DNA of 64,000 nucleotides from Actinopolymorpha pittospori (GTDB taxonomy: Bacteria > Actinomycetota > Actinomycetes > Propionibacteriales > Actinopolymorphaceae): NCBI RefSeq assembly GCF_014873875.1, contig NZ_JADBEM010000001.1, positions 9,114,001-9,178,000 of the forward strand, in the 5' to 3' direction. Below are positions 58,468 through 64,000 of the stretch, piece after piece. The notes under the pieces were generated by a model that was not told the origin of the DNA, made no database searches, and worked only from the letters and a program-made list of their open reading frames with translations. Both the position numbers and the translations under genes were made by a program. Positions within the stretch are counted from its first letter, which is position 1, and each line of letters begins with the position of its first letter.

Positions 58468-59691
58468 TCAGCGCGCGCTGGTGGTCGCCGTGGGCTGCCA
58501 GTCCGTGGCGGCGGTGAGGCTCCTCGCCGCGCCGTTCGCCGGGACGACCGAGATCAGCCGGTCTCGTACGGCGGCCACCCAGGGATGCCGCAACTGCCCG
58601 ATTCGCCCGAGCAGGCGGGCCTGGCGGGCCAGACCTGTCGTACGGGCCCGGCGGAGCCGGTCGTACCTCGGCAGCCCCGCGGGTACGTCGGCGACCGCGG
58701 CCGCGCGGAGCACGGTCGCGAGCTCGACCGCGTCCTCCAGGGCGAGGCAGGCGCCCTGCCCGAGGTCGGGCGTCATCGCGTGGGCGGCGTCGCCCAGCAG
58801 CGCGAGTCGGCCGGCGACGAAGGTACGCGGGAGGGGCCAGAGCAACTCGACGTCGTTGCGGATGATCCGCTCCGGCGGCGTCGCCGCGAGAACGCGGCCC
58901 ACCGGGTCGTGCCAGCTCGCGAACAGCTCGACCAGCCGGTCCCGCCGACGGGCCGCGTCGAACTCCTCCGGACGGTACCGGGGATCGGCGTGGGCGAGCG
59001 TGGCGTACCAGTAGATGCCGCCGCTACCGAGTTGGAGGAACCCGAAACGCTGACCGCGTCCCCACGTCTCACTCCCCGACTCGAGCGCGGGGGCCAGGTC
59101 CGGCGAGATGAGTCCACGCCAGGTGACGTAACCGGCCGAACGGACGGCAGGGCGTGGGTCGACGGCCGGGCGGAGGGCGCTGCGAACGCCGTCCGCGGCG
59201 ACCACCAGGTCCGCGGGGTACTCCTCGGGGCCCGCGTCGCCGTGCGCGTGGACGACCGCTTCGACACCGCGCTGGTCGACCGCCGTCACCGTACGCCCGA
59301 CGCGCAGCGACTCGGCCGGCACCAGCGCCCGCAACGCCTCGTGCAGCGCTGCCCGGGTCACCATCAGTGGGCTCGCGGTGAGTCCCCCACCCGATCCTGC
59401 GCCGGCACTCTCGGACCCGGCTGTCACGCGGGTGAGCCAGCGTCCGTCCGACGTGCGGAGCCCGACCATGCCGCGCATCGCGTCCCGGGCGCGCAGGTGC
59501 ACGCCGAGGTTCGGATCCAGCGCCTCCAGCGCACGCAGGGCGTTCGGCCACAGCGCGAGGGCCGAGCCCGTCGCGCGGACCTCGGCACCGTGCTCGAGCA
59601 GGGTGACCGACCAACCGTCCCTCACCAGGGCACCTGCCGCCGCAAGTCCGCCGACACCCGCGCCCACCACCACCGCTCTGCGTCGTGCCAT
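58468..59691 (-). CDS. FAD-dependent monooxygenase (aromatic hydroxylase type)
   Basis: This 407-residue protein has a dinucleotide-binding AVVVGAGVGGLAAAGALVRDG (5-25), a DG motif in VVAADGVRSALR, and GDAAHAMTPDLGQGACLALEDAVEL for FAD. These are features of group A flavoprotein monooxygenases, which hydroxylate phenols, salicylates or antibiotics. The start is ATG 59691 behind GGGAG. It is divergent from a TetR gene, with twin palindromes between, so it is probably repressed by that protein. Confidence 0.88.
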   Translation of the reverse strand: MARRRAVVVGAGVGGLAAAGALVRDGWSVTLLEHGAEVRATGSALALWPNALRALEALDPNLGVHLRARDAMRGMVGLRTSDGRWLTRVTAGSESAGAGSGGGLTASPLMVTRAALHEALRALVPAESLRVGRTVTAVDQRGVEAVVHAHGDAGPEEYPADLVVAADGVRSALRPAVDPRPAVRSAGYVTWRGLISPDLAPALESGSETWGRGQRFGFLQLGSGGIYWYATLAHADPRYRPEEFDAARRRDRLVELFASWHDPVGRVLAATPPERIIRNDVELLWPLPRTFVAGRLALLGDAAHAMTPDLGQGACLALEDAVELATVLRAAAVADVPAGLPRYDRLRRARTTGLARQARLLGRIGQLRHPWVAAVRDRLISVVPANGAARSLTAATDWQPTATTSAR

Positions 59692-59702
59692 CACCGCTCC
59701 CT

Positions 59703-59752
59703 CTCTACAAATGTAGAGTCGCCCCGACGAGCTGCACACTACAGCTGTAGAG
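59703..59752. promoter_or_regulatory. Twin palindromes, candidate TetR operators
   Basis: CTCTACAAATGTAGAG (59703-59718) and CACTACAGCTGTAGAG (59737-59752, containing the perfect CTACAGCTGTAG) share the CTACA/TGTAG arms and lie 34 bp apart. They fill the 85-bp divergent gap between monooxygenase and TetR genes. Confidence 0.75.
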
Positions 59753-59776
59753 GCCGCACCGGTAGGGTCGCGCACT

Positions 59777-60421
59777 GTGAGTCGTTCTCGGTCCGAGTTG
59801 CTTCTCGACGCGGCGATCTCGGTGGTCGCCGAGTCCGGGCTGCGCGGGCTCACCCACCGCGCGGTCGACGCTCGGGCCGAGGTGCCCTCGGGCTCGACGA
59901 GCTACTACTTCCGGACCCGTGCCGCGCTCCTGCATGGACTGCTCGGCCGCCTGCTCGACCTCGACGAACGGGACACCACGCGGCTCGGCGAAGCCCAGCC
60001 GGACGCGACCGAGCAGGACAGGGCCGAGCCACCCGAGCCCCCCACCAGTCCGGATCTTGACACCCTCACCGACGCCTGGACCCGGCTGTTCCAGTACTGG
60101 CTCGGCCCGGGCCGCGAACGCCTGCGCGCCCGCTACGCCCTCTACCTGGAAGGGCGCCACCACCCCGAACTCCGGGAGATGCTCGACACCGCGAGCGCGC
60201 GGATCGTGGCCGGGGCGGAGCAGTTCCTCACCGCCGTCGGTGCGCCCGCACCTGAACGGGACGCACCGTTCCTCATCGCCCTGCTCGACGGGATCCTCTA
60301 CGACCAGGTGATCCGGGCCGACCCGCCCGCCGACGGCGCCGAACTCCGCCGTCGTATCGAGGTCGTACTCCGCGCCGTCTGGCGGCCGGCACCGCCAGAA
60401 GCCGAATCAGCGGTTGAATGA
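59777..60421 (+). CDS. TetR family transcriptional regulator
   Basis: This 214-residue protein has an N-terminal HTH (LLLDAAISVVAESGLRGLTHRAVDARAEVPSGSTSYYFRTRAALLHGLL) and a variable ligand-binding C-domain with an acidic Pro/Glu/Asp loop near 75-95. It probably represses the divergent FAD monooxygenase and itself through the two CTACA-type palindromes. The start is GTG 59777. Confidence 0.9.
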   Translation: MSRSRSELLLDAAISVVAESGLRGLTHRAVDARAEVPSGSTSYYFRTRAALLHGLLGRLLDLDERDTTRLGEAQPDATEQDRAEPPEPPTSPDLDTLTDAWTRLFQYWLGPGRERLRARYALYLEGRHHPELREMLDTASARIVAGAEQFLTAVGAPAPERDAPFLIALLDGILYDQVIRADPPADGAELRRRIEVVLRAVWRPAPPEAESAVE

Positions 60422-60425
60422 AGCC

Positions 60426-60761
60426 ATGACGACACCCACCACGCGTCTCACCGTCACGGTCTGGGACCGTCCGGACGCGGCGCCGCGGACCTGGGAACTC
60501 ATCGCGAACGACGGGAACGAGGAGGTGGCCGCGGCCGGCACCCATCCCGATCCGGGCGGCGCAATCAGTGCGATCGCGACCGCCACCCGCCCGTTCGAAC
60601 CGGTGCCACGGGACGCCATGTGCACCCAGATCTACGGCGGGCCGCAGCGTGCGCGCATCGAAGGTGTGTGGCGGGGCCAGCCGGTGTCGGCGTCCTACGA
60701 CAAACACAACGGCTGCGAGATCGCCCGCTGGAAGGCGCTGAGCGCCGTCCTCGACGCCTGA
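60426..60761 (+). CDS. Subtilisin-inhibitor (SSI)-like protein without signal peptide
   Basis: This 111-residue protein resembles the Streptomyces subtilisin inhibitor family: LTVTVWD, GTHPDPGGAISAI, MCTQIYGGPQRARIEGVWRGQPVSASY and NGCEIARW. Cys66 and Cys97 match the reactive-site disulfide; the other SSI disulfide is missing. The P1 residue would be Gln68. There is no export signal from ATG 60426, so it is cytosolic as read. It lies 4 bp after the TetR stop. It may be an intracellular inhibitor or a repurposed fold. Confidence 0.75.
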   Translation: MTTPTTRLTVTVWDRPDAAPRTWELIANDGNEEVAAAGTHPDPGGAISAIATATRPFEPVPRDAMCTQIYGGPQRARIEGVWRGQPVSASYDKHNGCEIARWKALSAVLDA

Positions 60762-60768
60762 GCGGGGG

Positions 60769-62139
60769 TTACATCCCCGCCGCGAGGTGGGCGAGCAGGT
60801 CCTGCCGAGTGAGCACCCCCACCGGCTTGCCGTCGTCGAGGACGAGCAGCGCGTCGGCCGTCTCCAGGCGGCGGACCGCGGCGGCGACGGGTTCACCGGC
60901 ACCGACCGACGGCAGCGGCGGAGACATGTGCTGCTCGACCCGGTCGGCGAGTCGCGCATGGCCGGAGTACAACGCCTCGAGCAGGTGGCGTTCGTGGACG
61001 GCGCCCGCGACCTCGGCGGCCATCACCGGAGGCTCGGCGCGGACGACCGGCATCTGCGACACGGCGTACTCGCGCAGAATGTCGATCGCCTCCGCGATCG
61101 TCTCGTTGGGGTGGGTGTGCACGAGCGAGGGCAGGGTGCCGCTCTTGCGCCGGAGGACCTCCCCGACGGTCTCGGTGCTCTCGCCGCTGAGGAAGCCGTA
61201 GTGGGTGAGCCAGGCGTCGTCGAACACCTTGGACAGATAGCCGCGTCCCCCGTCGGGCAGCAGGACGACGACCACGGCGTCCTCGCCCGCCTCGCGCGCG
61301 ACCTGCGCGGCCGCGACGGCGGCCATGCCGGACGAGCCGCCGACGAGCAGCGCCTCCTCGCGGGCCAGCCGGCGCGTCATCGAGAACGAGTCGTGGTCGG
61401 ACACCGCGATGATGCGGTCGCAGACCGACTGGTCGTACGTCGTCGGCCAGAAGTCCTCACCGACGCCCTCGACGAGGTAGGGACGACCGGTGCCGCCGGA
61501 GTAGACGGAGCCCTCCGGGTCGGCGCCGACGATCTGGACCCGCCCGCCGGAGACCCCTTTGAGGTAACGCCCGACACCGCTGATCGTGCCGCCGGTGCCG
61601 ATGCCCGCGACGAAATGGGTGATCCGTCCCTCGGTCTGATCCCAGATCTCCGGACCGGTCTGCTCGTAGTGGGACAAGGGGTTGTTGACGTTGGAGTACT
61701 GGTCCGGCTTCCACGCGCCGTCCCGCTCCTTCACCAACCGGTCGGAGACGGAGTAGTAGGAGTCGGGGTGCTCCGGGGGTACGGCGGTGGGGCAGACGAC
61801 GACCTCGGCACCGTAGGCCGTGAGGACGTTGCGCTTGTCCTCACTCACCTTGTCGGGGCAGACGAAGACGCAGTGGTAGCCCTTCTCCTGCGCGACGATG
61901 GCGAGGCCGACGCCTGTGTTGCCGCTGGTCGGCTCGACGATCGTGCCGCCAGGGGCGAGGGCGCCCTCGCGTTCGGCGGCCTCCACCATGCGGAGAGCGA
62001 TCCGGTCCTTCACACTGCCGCCGGGGTTGAAGTACTCCACCTTCGCGAGCAGGAGTCCTCGGACACCCTCGACGGACCGGGCCAACCGGACCAACGGGGT
62101 GTTGCCGACCAGGGACAACAGCGACTCGTGATACTGCAC
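60769..62139 (-). CDS. cbs: Cystathionine beta-synthase with C-terminal CBS pair
   Basis: This 456-residue protein has PLP Lys44 (NPGGSVKDRIA), PTSGNTGVGLA, and the phosphate-binding GIGTGGTISGVG; two CBS domains occupy about 330-456 (MPVVRAEPPV, VGVLTRQDLLAHL). It condenses serine and homocysteine to cystathionine, the first step of reverse transsulfuration. With the gamma-synthase/lyase at 36.1-37.3 kb the route to cysteine could be complete. The start is GTG 62139. Confidence 0.93.
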   Translation of the reverse strand: MQYHESLLSLVGNTPLVRLARSVEGVRGLLLAKVEYFNPGGSVKDRIALRMVEAAEREGALAPGGTIVEPTSGNTGVGLAIVAQEKGYHCVFVCPDKVSEDKRNVLTAYGAEVVVCPTAVPPEHPDSYYSVSDRLVKERDGAWKPDQYSNVNNPLSHYEQTGPEIWDQTEGRITHFVAGIGTGGTISGVGRYLKGVSGGRVQIVGADPEGSVYSGGTGRPYLVEGVGEDFWPTTYDQSVCDRIIAVSDHDSFSMTRRLAREEALLVGGSSGMAAVAAAQVAREAGEDAVVVVLLPDGGRGYLSKVFDDAWLTHYGFLSGESTETVGEVLRRKSGTLPSLVHTHPNETIAEAIDILREYAVSQMPVVRAEPPVMAAEVAGAVHERHLLEALYSGHARLADRVEQHMSPPLPSVGAGEPVAAAVRRLETADALLVLDDGKPVGVLTRQDLLAHLAAGM

Positions 62140-62307
62140 GAAAGAACTCTAGGTGAGGGGCGAGCGCAACGGTATGCCCGCGCCGTGCGAGTCTGGGGAG
62201 TCGACGCCGTACGCCACTCGTCGGCGCGGCGTGATCCCACGGAGGTCCCGGGTAACCATCCCGTCCGCCCCACGACCAGGTAGGTAGCGAACTCGAAGGA
62301 GATCCTG

Positions 62308-63303
62308 GTGGGTAAGGCTCGCGCTGCTCGGAAACTGGCGGCCGCCGCGGCACTCGGCGGTGGCGGTGCCGGGCTGCTCGGCGGCACACTCGTCGCCATC
62401 CTCTTCGCGGAGGCGATCCTCGCCAAACGCACGATCGGTGAACCAGCCGGACAGGCACCCGTCGCGGACGGGCTCTACGGCGAGGGTCCCGGCGAACCCA
62501 TCTCCTTCGTCGTCCTCGGCGACTCCACCGCCTGCGGCCTCGGCGTCGACAGCGCCGACGAGACGCCCGGCGGGCTGCTCGCGGCGGGGCTCGCCGCACT
62601 GTCGGGGCGACCGGTGCGGCTCAGCGTCGCCGCGATCTCCGGTGCGGAGACCCAGCACCTGGACGACCAGGTCGACCAGGTACTCATGGCCGAACCCGAC
62701 GTCGCCCTGGTCATCATCGGCGCGAACGACGTGACCCACCGGACCCTGCCCACCGACTCCGTACGCCTGCTCGTCCAGGGCGTCCGGCGGTTGCGTGAGG
62801 CGAGCTGCGAGGTCGTCGTCGGTACGTGTCCCGATCTCGGTACGGTCGAGCCGCTTGCCTTCCCGCTCCGCCAGCTCGCTCGCGTCTGGAGCCGCCGGCT
62901 CGCCGCGGCGCAGACGATCGCCGTCGTCGAGACCGGTGCCCGTACCGTCTCGCTCGGATCGCTGCTCGGCCCGGAGTTCGCCGCCGCGCCGCACGAACTG
63001 TTCGGCCCCGACCGGTTCCATCCCTCGGCCGCGGGATACGCCAGCGCCGCGGTGGCGCTGCTCCCGTCCCTCGCCGCCGCGATCGGTTACTGGCCGGAGG
63101 AGGAGGACGCCGACGTTCCCCTCGGCGAGGGCCAGATCCTGCCGATCTCCTACGCCGCCGTCCGCGCCGCCAAGTCCTCCGGTACGGAGGTCGCCGGCAC
63201 CGACGTCGCGGGGCACGAGCGCGGCCCACGCGGGCGCTGGGCGCTGTTGCGCCGGCACGGTCGCCGTGAGGTCGCCCTTCCCGACCAGCTCTCCGCCGGA
63301 TGA
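62308..63303 (+). CDS. SGNH/GDSL hydrolase, membrane-anchored
   Basis: This 331-residue protein starts at GTG 62308 behind GAAGGAG. An N-terminal hydrophobic segment (AAAAALGGGGAGLLGGTLVAILF) acts as signal anchor. Block I is LGDSTACG, block III is GANDV, and block V is DRFHPSAAGY; the Ser/Asp/His triad is complete. It is an esterase, lipase or deacetylase at the membrane; the substrate is unknown. The C-terminal 60 residues are polar and basic. Confidence 0.87.
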   Translation: MGKARAARKLAAAAALGGGGAGLLGGTLVAILFAEAILAKRTIGEPAGQAPVADGLYGEGPGEPISFVVLGDSTACGLGVDSADETPGGLLAAGLAALSGRPVRLSVAAISGAETQHLDDQVDQVLMAEPDVALVIIGANDVTHRTLPTDSVRLLVQGVRRLREASCEVVVGTCPDLGTVEPLAFPLRQLARVWSRRLAAAQTIAVVETGARTVSLGSLLGPEFAAAPHELFGPDRFHPSAAGYASAAVALLPSLAAAIGYWPEEEDADVPLGEGQILPISYAAVRAAKSSGTEVAGTDVAGHERGPRGRWALLRRHGRREVALPDQLSAG

Positions 63304-63340
63304 GCCGGACATCGGGTACGGCCGGCCGCTGTCCACATCC

Positions 63341-63354
63341 GCTTGACATCTGGC
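63341..63354 (+). promoter_or_regulatory. 14-bp motif with -35-like hexamer (copy 2)
   Basis: GCTTGACATCTGGC, identical to 32582-32595, in the 182-bp gap before the deazaflavin-reductase gene. No convincing -10 follows. Confidence 0.35.
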
Positions 63355-63485
63355 GATCAGTGCTGCCATGTCCGCCGCCGGCGACCTCTCGGGATGAAGC
63401 CGGACCGCCAGGTTGTTGCACGCAACGCGGGTGGCAGTGGCCTCACACTGCGGTCCGCTGGTCCGTCCGCGGAAGGGATGACTGG

Positions 63486-63986
63486 ATGAGTACGTACGAC
63501 AAGCCGACCGACAGCCCCGAGGGCTGGGTGGCCGAACACACGAAGCAGTACCTCGAGTCCAACGGTGAGGAAGGCCACATCTGGCGGAACGACGCGCCCA
63601 CGCTGCTCCTCACCACCATCGGGCGTCGCAGCGGCCAGGCCCGTCGCACCCCGTTGATCTACGGCCGGGACGGGGCCAACTACCTGATCGTCGCGTCCAA
63701 GGGCGGCGCACCGACGTCGCCCCTGTGGTACTCCAACCTGGAGGCCAACCCGGAGGTGCGGATCCAGGTCGGCGGCGACCAGATCACCGCGCGGGCACGG
63801 GACGCGAGTCCGGAGGAGCGCCCGCGCCTGTGGAGCATCATGAGCGCGATCTGGCCCGACTACGACAACTACCAGACGAAGACGGACCGGCAGATTCCGC
63901 TCGTCGTACTCGAGCCACAGGGCGAAGGTAATTCCGTTGACCCGCCGGGCGCACCGCGAGAGAGTGTCCGGCATGTGACGTCATGA
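63486..63986 (+). CDS. Deazaflavin (F420)-dependent nitroreductase family protein
   Basis: This 166-residue protein is of the Ddn/FDOR-A type: APTLLLTTIGRRSGQARRTPLIYGRDGANYLIVASKGGAPTSPLWYSNLEANPEVRIQVG. These split-barrel proteins use F420H2 to reduce nitroimidazoles, quinones or coumarins. The start is ATG 63486. It ends 14 bp before the window edge. Confidence 0.9.
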   Translation: MSTYDKPTDSPEGWVAEHTKQYLESNGEEGHIWRNDAPTLLLTTIGRRSGQARRTPLIYGRDGANYLIVASKGGAPTSPLWYSNLEANPEVRIQVGGDQITARARDASPEERPRLWSIMSAIWPDYDNYQTKTDRQIPLVVLEPQGEGNSVDPPGAPRESVRHVTS

Positions 63987-64000
63987 CCGGCCCTCGTCGA

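Noticed and set aside
1..64000. tRNA, rRNA or CRISPR arrays
   Set aside because: No cloverleaf with a T-loop GTTCGAATC-type sequence, no rRNA-like stretch and no spaced direct repeats were found by eye.

Overview
The window is high-GC (roughly 70% by eye) actinobacterial chromosome. Mycothiol genes (mycothiol S-conjugate amidase, a mycothiol-dependent isomerase-family enzyme), F420/deazaflavin-type enzymes, a 13E12-type HNH protein, a subtilisin-inhibitor-like protein, frequent GTG/TTG starts and several apparently leaderless genes point to Actinomycetota. Propionibacteriales-like is a guess; the genus cannot be fixed from the sequence. No rRNA, tRNA or CRISPR array was seen.

Layout. 1-6.2 kb: a sugar locus with a truncated large glycoside hydrolase, a divergent IclR regulator, an MBL-fold protein with lost metal ligands, an SDR resembling L-rhamnose 1-dehydrogenase, and a double GNAT. 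6.2-21.5 kb: housekeeping and metabolic genes (VOC protein, aldo/keto reductase, penicillin acylase, archease, PolX, class B PBP, uracil-DNA glycosylase, mca, greA, a DUF2089/DUF4097-type pair, threonine ammonia-lyase). 21.5-25.2 kb: a cytochrome P450 with a frameshift, then a MarR regulator with twin operators and a 14-TM drug exporter. 25.3-39.6 kb: sulfotransferase, AI-2E-family permease, ROK kinase, a 940-residue protein with a degenerate AAA-like domain, a MazG-GlmL-LLM operon, and a cystathionine gamma-synthase/YczE pair divergent from a MocR regulator.

40.3-42.7 kb: a 2.44-kb integrative element has inserted inside the 3' end of msrA. It carries a large serine integrase and four very small ORFs, is bounded by a 10-bp common core, and supplies a replacement msrA tail that keeps the resolving-cysteine motif. 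The original msrA tail is stranded on the far side. This is the most striking structure in the window.

43.1-49 kb: Tat-exported metallophosphoesterase, DUF222/HNH protein, a protein with a Ser/Gly/Arg repeat tail, a PucR regulator and a YnfA membrane protein. 49-58.3 kb: a tightly packed nitrate assimilation operon (narK, nasA, a nasB-like reductase, nirB, nirD and a HemD-winged-helix fusion) in which each of the last four junctions is a 4-bp start/stop overlap. 58.4-64 kb: FAD monooxygenase and TetR with twin palindromes between them, a cytosolic subtilisin-inhibitor-like protein, cystathionine beta-synthase, an SGNH hydrolase and a deazaflavin-dependent nitroreductase-family protein.
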